Shown here: in pieces, positions 10,276 to 18,487 of the stretch
Position numbering within the stretch: the stretch's first letter is position 1
How the letters are laid out: every line of letters starts with the position of its first letter
Origin: Acholoe squamosa
Lineage: Eukaryota; Annelida; Polychaeta; Phyllodocida; Polynoidae
Direction of reading: 5' to 3'
Length of the DNA stretch: 64,000 nucleotides
Assembly: GCA_949317995.1 (NCBI GenBank)
Contig: OX439049.1
Span: 13,764,395-13,828,394, forward strand
Made by a program: the position numbers and the translations under genes
The notes under the pieces: generated by a model
What the model saw: the letters and a program-made list of their open reading frames with translations, nothing else
What the model was told of the DNA's origin: nothing
The model's database searches: none

Positions 10276-12261
10276 ATGCCGAAAGCTAGACATCCCTTGC
10301 CCTCAAAATTAGTAAATATACAACCTCTTCGTCCAGCCGTAGCGGAACCTGCAAGTTCCACCTCAGCAGGTTCTGCTATTTCTAACTCAGTCCTGTCATC
10401 TCCTCCACAGGTTTCTTTCTCTGCTTCACTTTCTGTTCCGCAGTCTATTAGCTCACAAGATGCTTCCGCTTCTTCTTCACAGATGCTTAAACGATCAGCC
10501 AGCGAAGCTTCGTTGCCTGCTATGCAAGAAAAGAAATCAGAAAAGCTCTCGTCTTCCTCTCTGCCTGTTTCTTCAGACGCTGAAGCTTCCTCTTTGCCTG
10601 TTTCTTCTAACGCTGAAGCTGTAGTTTCTCTCTTTAAAATTACTGCTGGCGTATCTTCCTTCAAGGAAGAATTCATCAATTTCCTGAAAAAAAAGGGAAC
10701 TTCTTTGCCTGAACCCTCCCTTTCCTCTGAACAACTTCCTTCTGCTATAGAGTCAAAGGGCTCCTCTTCAGCTGCTAAGAGCAAGGCTTCTGCTTCTAAG
10801 GGCTCCACTTCAGCTGCTAAAAGCGAGACTTCTGCTTCTAAGGCTAAGACCTCTTCCTCTGCTAAGACTAAGGTCTCCTTTTCTACTTGTCCTTCCTCTA
10901 CTGAGACAAAGACCTCTGCTTTTGCTTCTTCTAAGCAGTCTCGTTCTGCTACTCAAACCAAAGCTTCCGTTCCTCAAGCCTGCTCTGAAGCTACTTCATC
11001 TGAAGTCTCTCCGCCTGAAGCCTCTGTAACTCTTTCTTTTGAAGCCTCCTCTGTTCCTGTTCCTGTTGCTTCTCTAGCAGGTCCTTCCGCAGCACCTTCC
11101 CAAGCCGCTGCCTCTGGTGATTTTCCTGCTATAAAAACTGCTTTGTTTGTACCTTTGCCTAACAAATCTGTTTCTCTGCCTAAAGCTTCTTCTTCGTTTT
11201 GTACTTGTTCTTATGTCAAATCTGAGCCAGAAAGCGATGAAGAGGTTGCTGGCATTCTCCAAAATCCTCTCCCTCCTGCTCCTGTTACTGACCGTCCTTC
11301 TGCTCCTTGTCCTCAGAGCCAGGGAAACACAAGAAGCAGAAAGAAATGCTCTGCTGCTTCATCCCCCCTGAGAAGACAAAAGAAATCTGTATCACAAATT
11401 GCATCGTCTTTTGATTTTTCCACCTCTTCCTTACCAGAGCAAGGTTCTTCTTCCGCCTTCTATCCTCCAAACGTTTTGGCACCCACACAAGCATCTCTTC
11501 CCACCTTCCCTCCTCCAAATGTTTTGGCACCAGCACAAGCATCTGTCCCTGCCTTCCCTCCTCCGAACGTTTCGGCTCCAGTCTCTTTGAGCTTGTCTCA
11601 AATGCAAGCTTCTGCTGTCTTCCCTGCTCAAAGAACCCCGCAAGTTCCTGCTCCTCCTCTCGTCATCTTCCCCCAACAACCGTCAGCTTTCGGCACCTCC
11701 TCTCAGAGCTACGCAGGCACAAGTTCTGGCTTCCAACAACCGAGTCAAATACTTCAGACAGGCGTTCCTAGAGGTCCTCCTAATTCTACTAGACTTCAAA
11801 CTCAGAGTTACGCAGGCACAAGTTCTGGCTTCCAACCACCGAGTCAAACACTTCGAACAGACGTTCCTAGAGGTCCTCCTGACACCACAAGATTTCAGAC
11901 GTCAGGCATAGACGGCAGCGCACCTCCAACGGGAGTGGTGAGACCAACTTACAGCTCGTTAGTAGCTAACAGAGCTCCTTTAGAAGATTATGTGAGATTG
12001 TTTGGATCGTCAGATTTAGGCAGATATTTCTACGAGCAAGCTGTCTTGGCTAAACTAGCTAGACCTCCTAGCGATGAAACTATTCATCATTTAAGTCTTT
12101 CTCGGGCTTGTGGAGGGTGTGACACGCCTTCTCATTTAGCAGGCTCTCTCCTTTTGACCACTCGAAAAAAACCCCAGTACGTTTTCCGTTTTTGTTACCT
12201 TACTTTCAAGACAGAAAAGAGCCTCACGAGACACATCATATATGAACACGAGGGGGAGTGA
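10276..12261 (+). CDS. Ser/Pro-rich protein with C-terminal zinc-finger-like segment
   Basis: 661 residues from the ATG at 10276, which follows directly on a pyrimidine tract and acceptor (TTTTTTCTCCAG); the open frame upstream of it is only (AT)n. About 500 residues are low-complexity Ser/Ala/Pro with repeats of the SASKGSTSAAKS and PPNVLAPxQAS kinds and a YAGTSSGFQ repeat pair, so mostly disordered. The last 110 residues are folded: LEDYVRLFGSSDLGRYFYEQ, a CGGC pair, and FCYLTFKTEKSLTRHIIYEH, which looks like a C2H2 finger that has lost its first Cys. Codon use is richer in C than in neighbouring genes. A nuclear or scaffold protein is possible; the family is not recognised. Confidence 0.6.
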   Translation: MPKARHPLPSKLVNIQPLRPAVAEPASSTSAGSAISNSVLSSPPQVSFSASLSVPQSISSQDASASSSQMLKRSASEASLPAMQEKKSEKLSSSSLPVSSDAEASSLPVSSNAEAVVSLFKITAGVSSFKEEFINFLKKKGTSLPEPSLSSEQLPSAIESKGSSSAAKSKASASKGSTSAAKSETSASKAKTSSSAKTKVSFSTCPSSTETKTSAFASSKQSRSATQTKASVPQACSEATSSEVSPPEASVTLSFEASSVPVPVASLAGPSAAPSQAAASGDFPAIKTALFVPLPNKSVSLPKASSSFCTCSYVKSEPESDEEVAGILQNPLPPAPVTDRPSAPCPQSQGNTRSRKKCSAASSPLRRQKKSVSQIASSFDFSTSSLPEQGSSSAFYPPNVLAPTQASLPTFPPPNVLAPAQASVPAFPPPNVSAPVSLSLSQMQASAVFPAQRTPQVPAPPLVIFPQQPSAFGTSSQSYAGTSSGFQQPSQILQTGVPRGPPNSTRLQTQSYAGTSSGFQPPSQTLRTDVPRGPPDTTRFQTSGIDGSAPPTGVVRPTYSSLVANRAPLEDYVRLFGSSDLGRYFYEQAVLAKLARPPSDETIHHLSLSRACGGCDTPSHLAGSLLLTTRKKPQYVFRFCYLTFKTEKSLTRHIIYEHEGE

Positions 12262-12287
12262 ATAAAATTTAAAGGTTCTGTTTAAGG

Positions 12288-12296
12288 TATAAAAGG
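12288..12296 (+). promoter_or_regulatory. TATA box of the BTB/RING-like gene
   Basis: TATAAAAGG lies 38 bp before the ATG at 12326, the only consensus TATA box near a gene start in the element. A related TATAAGAGG lies near 13242, upstream of the second BTB gene. This suggests early-type transcription by host RNA polymerase II. Confidence 0.5.
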
Positions 12297-12325
12297 AAAA
12301 CTTAAGTTAAATTTCTTTAGTTTAT

Positions 12326-13186
12326 ATGGAGGGAAATATTTTTTTAAATAAAGAACTTTTATCTTCTAGAATTTTTTATTTTAAGTCTTATTTTAATTTT
12401 CAAGAAAAAACAGAAAACGAAAAAGAAGAAGTAGATATTCAAATTCCTTTGAACAGGTTGCTTTCAATAGAACAATGTTTTTATTTCATTCAATTTTTAT
12501 GTGAAGATTCTATTCGAGATTCTTTCTCTAGTTTTGATACAGTGAAAGATGTTGAATCTATAGCTTTTTTTGCGTGTTACTTTCAAAGTGATTTTTTGTT
12601 CAAATATTTACATAAAAGAAGTTTAAAACACATATATGAAATAGCCAAAATTGTAAAAGTTTTTATCTACACAGGAAACGTTTGTCATAATACCACTATT
12701 TCTTTGTTATATTTTTGTACAGATCTAATTGGAGAAAAATATCCTTTGTTAGATCTTCTTAAAGATATATATTGTCATATTCATGATATAGATGTATATT
12801 GCAGTTTTAAATGTTATAAGACAAGAATATTAGCAAAAAAAATCAAAAATGCTTATCGTGATATGTACATAGATTGTTACCCTGTACGTTATTTCTGCTC
12901 TGGGTGTGGAGAATTTCATTACTCCTACAAAAAAGATAAGAAAGAAAACAAAATTAAAAATATGGATTGCTGTGGTAGTGAATGTTATTATAAATGTTAC
13001 ACCAACTTCAGGATAAAGTCATACACTAAAATAAACAGAGAGGGAATCAAATGTTCAAATTGTAGAGTTAAATGGGCAAATGCTAAACCGGTATGTTCTC
13101 GAACCTTCATAAGATGGCAGAAGAAAACATATAAATTAATGATGAAAAAATACTATCGAAACCAAATGTCTTTTTTTTCTTTGTAG
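12326..13186 (+). CDS. BTB/POZ-like protein with C-terminal RING-like zinc domain
   Basis: 286 residues. Residues about 10-110 follow the BTB pattern: an LxSRIFYFKSYF-type helix start, a strand (VDIQIPL), FYFIQFLC in place of the usual FLxFLY, then VESIAFFACYFQSDFLFKYL in place of the usual A(D/E)YLQxxxL helix. Residues about 190-255 carry paired Cys (CSGC, CCGSECYYKC, CSNC) ending in a Trp, as in a divergent RING. BTB domains bind cullin-3 and RING domains recruit E2 enzymes, so the inferred role is redirecting host ubiquitylation. A broken paralogue follows at 13684. A TATAAAAGG box and a CTTTAG acceptor lie just upstream. The BTB call rests on pattern, not on a search. Confidence 0.55.
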   Translation: MEGNIFLNKELLSSRIFYFKSYFNFQEKTENEKEEVDIQIPLNRLLSIEQCFYFIQFLCEDSIRDSFSSFDTVKDVESIAFFACYFQSDFLFKYLHKRSLKHIYEIAKIVKVFIYTGNVCHNTTISLLYFCTDLIGEKYPLLDLLKDIYCHIHDIDVYCSFKCYKTRILAKKIKNAYRDMYIDCYPVRYFCSGCGEFHYSYKKDKKENKIKNMDCCGSECYYKCYTNFRIKSYTKINREGIKCSNCRVKWANAKPVCSRTFIRWQKKTYKLMMKKYYRNQMSFFSL

Positions 13187-13212
13187 AGTTCTAAATTCTC
13201 CACAAACTCTTC

Positions 13213-13221
13213 TGAGATAAG
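13213..13221 (+). promoter_or_regulatory. TGAGATAAG motif
   Basis: One member of the recurrent upstream motif. It lies 23 bp after the stop of the first BTB gene and about 460 bp before the next start, so its target is less clear than for the other copies. Confidence 0.3.
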
Positions 13222-13373
13222 ACATATATTTTTTTTTCCGGTATAAGAGGAAAGGATTTGAATTTACTTCTTCATATATCTTGCGTTAGTCTTATTTAGG
13301 TATAACCGTCTATGACTATAAAATCCTTTTCTTGTTTTTGTTCGAAAGGAAAGGAATTTAATTTTCTTGATTC

Positions 13374-13376
<3 letters not shown>

Positions 13377-13418
<42 letters not shown>

Positions 13419-13432
13419 GCACACACACACAT
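13377..13432. repeat. (AT)n/(AC)n microsatellite
   Basis: About 20 AT units followed by ACACACAC between the two BTB genes. A shorter (AT)n run lies at 10244-10262. Confidence 0.95.
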
Positions 13433-13683
13433 AACGTTGTTGCGAGGCATTGCCTCCTCAGTTGGCTCTCTGTCGTAGACGAGTGCGGATCAGACCTACC
13501 TCTCGGCAGAGCTCACCTATAGGAAGGACGATTGGAGAAGAGATCTTGTACATTTTATTTAGTTATAATATACGGGTTCTACCCAAACCATACGTGGACC
13601 GTGTTTGTCTTTTGTGCTCAGCATTAATTCACTACAATATATTTTATGTTTGTTTTAATGTTGTAACATATCATATAAGAAAA

Positions 13684-14574
13684 ATGATCATAAAAATTAA
13701 TTATGAGTTGTTAAAAAATAGAATTGATTACTTTAAAGGTATGATACATTTTAAAGACAAAGAAAATGATTTTATTGATATCAGTTTTCCTGTTCAACCT
13801 TATATGTCTGTGAAGGAAGCCGAACAAATATTTTCTGCTTTGTTTCACAGCGAATCTTTACCTAGGTTAAAAAAAGTAAAAGAAGAAGCTCTTGTATATT
13901 TCGCGGATTATTTCCTGTCGTTTTATTAGCTAAATGAAATAGGAAATATAGTTTTGTCTGATATTATGCTTTTACCGCGAGTGCTTAAAATCTCCTGTAT
14001 TTTAATGCCTTTTCAAGATTTTTACTTTACTATGATGCATTTGGCTGCTGACATCCTCGGGAAGCACTATATTTATGACGTAGAAAATTTAATGAAACCT
14101 AAGAACAGAAAATATGTCGATACTTTAAAAGCAGAAGAATATGTTTTATCAGATATCACAAAAGAATTAAGAGATAAAGTAAGAGAAAGATTACATAAAA
14201 TGTCATTGGAATACATGCTATGTAAATTATGCAATACTGAAATGATTATATCTAAAGAAACTAGAAAGGTTGCTTACATGTATTGTTGCAACAAACCGGT
14301 TTACAGAAAATGTTTAGATTATTTTAAGCAAAAATCAAATTTGTATCATTCTTCTGAAATATTAAAATGTCCTTACTGTTTGATAAAATGGGTGCATGAA
14401 AAACCCTGGATTCGTCATGAATGTTTGCTATGGTTAATGAGAAATTCAGTTGATACTTTTTTGTTAAATCAAGAAAAAAAACAAAAATATCTTTCTTTTC
14501 TAAATGAAATAAATAATTTGAAACAAACATTTTTATTTTTTTTATTTTGTTCTACAATATATTTTATGATATGA
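13684..14574 (+). pseudogene. Second BTB plus RING-like gene, interrupted by a stop
   Basis: A paralogue of the gene at 12326, starting at ATG 13684. The BTB-like half (LLKNRIDYFKGMIHF..., VYFADYFLSF) is cut by a TAG at 13927-13929; the same frame then stays open from 13930 to 14574. The RING-like half is the better preserved of the two genes: CKLC, then CCNKPVYRKCL, then CPYCLIKW, close to a classical RING with its His replaced. Compared with its paralogue a few residues also seem to be missing around the stop. It is either a decayed copy or two shorter proteins (an isolated BTB fragment and a RING protein starting at an internal ATG such as 13966); stop-codon readthrough is less likely. Confidence 0.6.
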
Positions 14575-14849
14575 TATATAGCAGCAGTTCGAAAATTCTT
14601 TTAAGAATAGACGTACAAATGCATCATAATTTAACGACTGAACGAAAGTTAAAATTAATTTCAGCGGTATAGGCTACAAAGCTTTTGGCATAAAACATGT
14701 ATCGCAACTAATCCTTTCATTAAAAAGGTAAAAATCCACTTCCATAAGTTTTTTTTTATTTACTCTCGTAGGCATTCCTTTCTGGCAAAAATATTTAAGT
14801 TTAAATCATTTAAGGTTTATACTGAGTTAAAAATGTAGTATTTGTTATA
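14575..14849. other. AT-rich gap
   Basis: No gene or clear signal is seen between the BTB pseudogene and the tandem array. Confidence 0.4.
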
Positions 14850-15535
14850 GCCTCTAAGGGTCACTAGAATGCAAGGTTACTTTGGTTTAAGTTAGTTCAG
14901 CAACACCCACTAGATGCCCTTACTGAGAAGGAAATGTAAAGTTTATTGTAGCTTTCACTAGAGGTCATTTTAGAGTAACCTAGGGTTTCTTCAGTCCTAA
15001 ATATCATTCATTTTAAACTAGAGGTTTTCAGTAAGCAGGAAATGTAGTGTTCATATCAGCCACCAGAAGGATTTTGAGAAATTTACTTGAGGTTCTTACT
15101 GATCCAAATAATGTAGTGTTCGTCGTAGCCTTTAAGGGTCACTAGTGTACAAGGTTGCCTTGGTTTAAGTTAGTTTTAGCGACACTCACTAGATGTCCTT
15201 GCTGTGTAGGAAATGTAAAGTTTATTGTAGCCTTCACTAGAGGTCATTTTAGAGTAAGCTAGGTTTTCTTTAGTCCTAAACATCATTTAGTTTAAACTAG
15301 TTTTAGTTGAACTCACTAGAGGTCTTTAGTGAGCAGGTAATATAGAGTTCATATCAGCCACCAGAGGGATTTCCAGAAATTCACTTGAGATTCTTACTTA
15401 TCCAAAAATATAGTGTTTGTCATAGCCTCTGAGGGTCACTAGTGTGCAAGGATGCATTAATTAAAGTCAGCTTCAGCGACAATTATAAGATATCCTTCCT
15501 GAGCAGGTAATGTAAAATTTGTTGTAACATTTACT
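14850..15535. repeat. Tandem array of about 280-300 bp units, 2.4 copies
   Basis: Units begin with CCTCTAAGGGTCACTAG-like sequence at 14851, 15129 and 15426. Within each, CACTAGA(T/G)G(T/C)C and GAGCAGG(A/T)AA(T/G) recur about every 90 bp, so the unit has an inner structure. There is no open frame. It separates the early-type genes from the replication/virion block. Confidence 0.8.
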
Positions 15536-15693
15536 CTTTTGATAACATAAAAGAAAATGTTATGAGAGAAAAGTAAAGATCATTATACCTACGAAACGGT
15601 TTCAAATATAAATTATGCTTTATAATTTTCAATGACATAATCATAAACGTTTTCTGAAAAAAGGAATTTTACTTCCGATATATTTTTTTTCCC

Positions 15694-15702
15694 TGAGATA
15701 AG
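15694..15702 (+). promoter_or_regulatory. TGAGATAAG motif before the penton gene
   Basis: Lies 69 bp before the penton ATG, followed by an A-rich stretch. One of about ten similar motifs placed before virion and accessory genes. Confidence 0.5.
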
Positions 15703-15762
15703 AAAAAAAACCTGTTTTATATGAAAAAACAAAGTGTTTGATTTTTAATATATTTGCATAAA

Positions 15763-16719
15763 ATGAATGTGTCTTCTCCTTTTTACATTAATTTACCTTC
15801 TAATACTATTCATCCCTCTCGAGAAAACAAAACCAGCAAATTTTGGGTTAAATTACCTTCTATTTTAATTTTACAAGGAGAATGGGAAGTGGGATTAGTA
15901 GAAGTAAACATACCAGTTTCCTGGTATAATTTCCCAGAATTTCCAGAAAAAAATAGGACTTTGGTAGTAGAAAGAAAAGATTTCAGGTTGAAGCAAGACG
16001 TGAATAAAATAACTTCATTAGATGAAATAGAAATAAAAAAAAGATATGTCGTGCAAAAAATTCCATATGGAAATTATACTTCTTTAGATAGTTTAATAAA
16101 AAGCATAAATGCAGCCTTGAAAAAAATAGACGCATACCCTGACGATGAATTTTTTCGAAAAAGTAGAGAACCATATGTGAAAACTGAGCTGCAAAATTTA
16201 AAACCCATTTTAAAGGTAGGGAGAGGAGACAAAGTTGTTATGTCTAAATATTTAAGTAATGTACTGAGATTGGATATATCTGAAGAAATAGACAACGAAG
16301 CTGAGATCGAAAACAGTGACGTTATAACTTTTTCAGGGCTTCCATTGAATAGTTTATTAGATTTTCAGATTTTAATGAGCAATTCTTTAAGATACAAACA
16401 TTATAAATATTTTCATGCGGGAGGTGTTCCTAATTTGCATCACGTTTCTTCTAATATTTATATTTATACTGATATAGTTGCAAATGAAATTGTAGGCGAT
16501 CTTCAAATTCCTTTATTGAGAACTATTCGTTGCAGTGAAAAATTCGGAGACGATATAAAGGAAGTTTTTGTCTCTCCGTACTATAAAAAGGTAAAAAAAA
16601 GTGAAATACAAGAAATCGAAATAACTATATGTGACGATGTGGGAAAGTTGGTTCAATTTGAATATGGAACAGTTTTTTTAGTTCTTCATTTTAGACCTAT
16701 AAGAAATGAAAAAAAGTAA
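15763..16719 (+). CDS. Penton (minor capsid) protein, single jelly-roll
   Basis: 318 residues from ATG 15763; an in-frame TTG three codons earlier is ignored. It matches the Polinton/adintovirus penton pattern: N-terminal FYINLPSNTI, then FWVKLP, LQGEWEVGLVEVNIPVSW near residue 45, an IPYGNYTSLDSLIKSIN segment near 105, NIYIYTDIV then VGD...LLRTI near 235, and a C-terminal IEITICDDVGKLVQFEYG...LVLHFRP. In capsids of this class pentons fill the five-fold vertices. Its last 14 bases overlap the start of the polymerase gene. Length and motifs look intact. Confidence 0.9.
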   Translation: MNVSSPFYINLPSNTIHPSRENKTSKFWVKLPSILILQGEWEVGLVEVNIPVSWYNFPEFPEKNRTLVVERKDFRLKQDVNKITSLDEIEIKKRYVVQKIPYGNYTSLDSLIKSINAALKKIDAYPDDEFFRKSREPYVKTELQNLKPILKVGRGDKVVMSKYLSNVLRLDISEEIDNEAEIENSDVITFSGLPLNSLLDFQILMSNSLRYKHYKYFHAGGVPNLHHVSSNIYIYTDIVANEIVGDLQIPLLRTIRCSEKFGDDIKEVFVSPYYKKVKKSEIQEIEITICDDVGKLVQFEYGTVFLVLHFRPIRNEKK

Positions 16720-18487
16720 AGCTTTCAGAAATTTAATCGTAGAATATGATTTAACTCCTGCTCTTCACAAATATGATCCTGATTTATTTTTACTTAATCA
16801 GACCAAAAAAATTAAAAAATTAATTTTGAAGAAAAAAAAAAAAGAAGGGGGGGTTAAATTTCAATTATCGTTATGCACAGTGTTAGGAAAATATAATCTA
16901 GAAAACAATGAATATTTTGAAATTCAACCATGGTTCCAAAGTCCTGTTCAAGTAAACTTTGATTCTCATAACGTAGAGGAATTAATAAGAAATTCCTTTT
17001 CTGTGATATTAGGTTTTTTCGATGCTTTTTTGCACATGGGGTCAGGATGGTTTTTAAGAGAAATAAAAGTGTTACGCCTCTCTGTTTTTAAATATAATCC
17101 TTTTGGAGGTGAGAAAAAAGGGAAAGAAAGCATTATTCAAAGAAAAAAATCAGTTCTTAATATAAAAGGAAGCGGCAAAAAATGCTTCATATACTCTGTT
17201 TTAGCAGGATTACATAAAATTCCTCACAATGCAAACTTGGCTAAGTCGTACGATATTTTTTTAGAAAAATTAAACCTTTCTTTTCTTTCTTTTCCTGTGA
17301 AATTGAGTGAAATTCCAAAGTTCGAAAAGAAAAATAATCTTACTGTAAATGTCTTTGGCCTTTTAGTATCTGAAAAAAAAGAATTTCAGCCTTTCCCTAT
17401 GTATATTTCAGTCCTTTCTTCTCCCCTTACTGAAGGAAGACATATTGATTTATTGTTATTTAATGATCACTATTATCTTATCAGAAATTTACATAAATTT
17501 ATCAGACCATTCTTTTGGAAAAAAACTAGGTACTTTTGTTACAAATGTTTGATATCATTTTGCTCAAAAAAAAAATATGAAATGCACGTTAACAACAATT
17601 GCAAAACTAATGTATACAGTGGTCAGGGTTATTCTACTCCACCGAAAGGGACTTTCTTGAAATTCGTTGACCATAAATTTAAAGTTAAAAGTCCTTTTGT
17701 GATATATGCAGATTTTGAATGTTATAATCGCACTATAAGCAAAATATACAAAGGGAAATCGTGTTGCTCCAAAGAACACAAATTAAATGCCTTTGGAGCT
17801 ATATCAATTTCTAAATATGAAAAATACAGTCAAGATCCTGTTATATACGTAGGAAAAAATGTTATAGAAAAATTTGTTTCTTACTTATATAAAAAAAGAG
17901 CTGAAATTTCGTATATTTTAGATCATAAGAGAAAACCTTTGTCTTTGTCTTCTGACGATATTTCACATATAGTGAAGCAAAAAAATTGTTACATATGCGG
18001 GATATCTTTCACCGAAAAAGGTATAAGAAAAGTTTTAGATCATGCTCACATAGGACAAGAAGGAAAAGGAAGAGATTTAAATTATGCTTGCAATAGATGT
18101 AATCTTACTTACACTAGTCTTAGGATGGACAATTTAAAGATACCAATTATAATTCACAACAGCATGAATTATGACACTCATTTTCTCATCCAAAAATTAT
18201 ATAAATATATAAACCAGAGCACCATATCTGTGATTGCTAAATCATCTGAAAAATTTCTTACTTTAAGTTTCGAAAATTTTAGAATTATAGATTCCTTCCA
18301 ATTTTTACCTACGTCCCTTTCAAAATTAGCTGAACTTTTGCAAGAGAAAGGTTTAAAAGATTTCGTTCAAACAAAAAAACATACTTCAAACAAAAAAATG
18401 ATTCCTTATATGATAAGAAAAGGTGTCATGTGCTATGATTACATTGATTCTTGGTCTGTTTTGAAAGAAAAAAATTGCCGCCTATAG
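16706..18487 (+). CDS. polB: Protein-primed family B DNA polymerase, N-terminal part (frameshifted)
   Basis: 593 codons starting inside the end of the penton gene. Residues 1-160 are the conserved Polinton N-terminal region (with GSGWFLREI). Next come a KKCFIYSVLAGL segment, a C2H2-type finger (CYKCLISFC...H...C) near 275, and the 3'-5' exonuclease motif YADFECYN with D336 and E338. An embedded endonuclease-VII-like zinc motif follows (CYICGISF ... DHAH ... CNRCN) near 430-475, then a second exonuclease motif (NYDTHF) near 490. The frame ends at 18487, but the family homology continues in the -1 frame from an A7 run at 18468-18474, so the polymerase domain is encoded by the next entry. This protein replicates the linear element genome. 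The break is either a programmed -1 shift or a disabling indel. Confidence 0.85.
   Translation: MKKSKAFRNLIVEYDLTPALHKYDPDLFLLNQTKKIKKLILKKKKKEGGVKFQLSLCTVLGKYNLENNEYFEIQPWFQSPVQVNFDSHNVEELIRNSFSVILGFFDAFLHMGSGWFLREIKVLRLSVFKYNPFGGEKKGKESIIQRKKSVLNIKGSGKKCFIYSVLAGLHKIPHNANLAKSYDIFLEKLNLSFLSFPVKLSEIPKFEKKNNLTVNVFGLLVSEKKEFQPFPMYISVLSSPLTEGRHIDLLLFNDHYYLIRNLHKFIRPFFWKKTRYFCYKCLISFCSKKKYEMHVNNNCKTNVYSGQGYSTPPKGTFLKFVDHKFKVKSPFVIYADFECYNRTISKIYKGKSCCSKEHKLNAFGAISISKYEKYSQDPVIYVGKNVIEKFVSYLYKKRAEISYILDHKRKPLSLSSDDISHIVKQKNCYICGISFTEKGIRKVLDHAHIGQEGKGRDLNYACNRCNLTYTSLRMDNLKIPIIIHNSMNYDTHFLIQKLYKYINQSTISVIAKSSEKFLTLSFENFRIIDSFQFLPTSLSKLAELLQEKGLKDFVQTKKHTSNKKMIPYMIRKGVMCYDYIDSWSVLKEKNCRL

Noticed and set aside
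10209-10808. A 199-codon minus-strand gene
   Set aside because: It is antisense to the Ser-rich gene; its Glu/Ala-rich composition is simply the mirror of Ser/Pro-rich codons.
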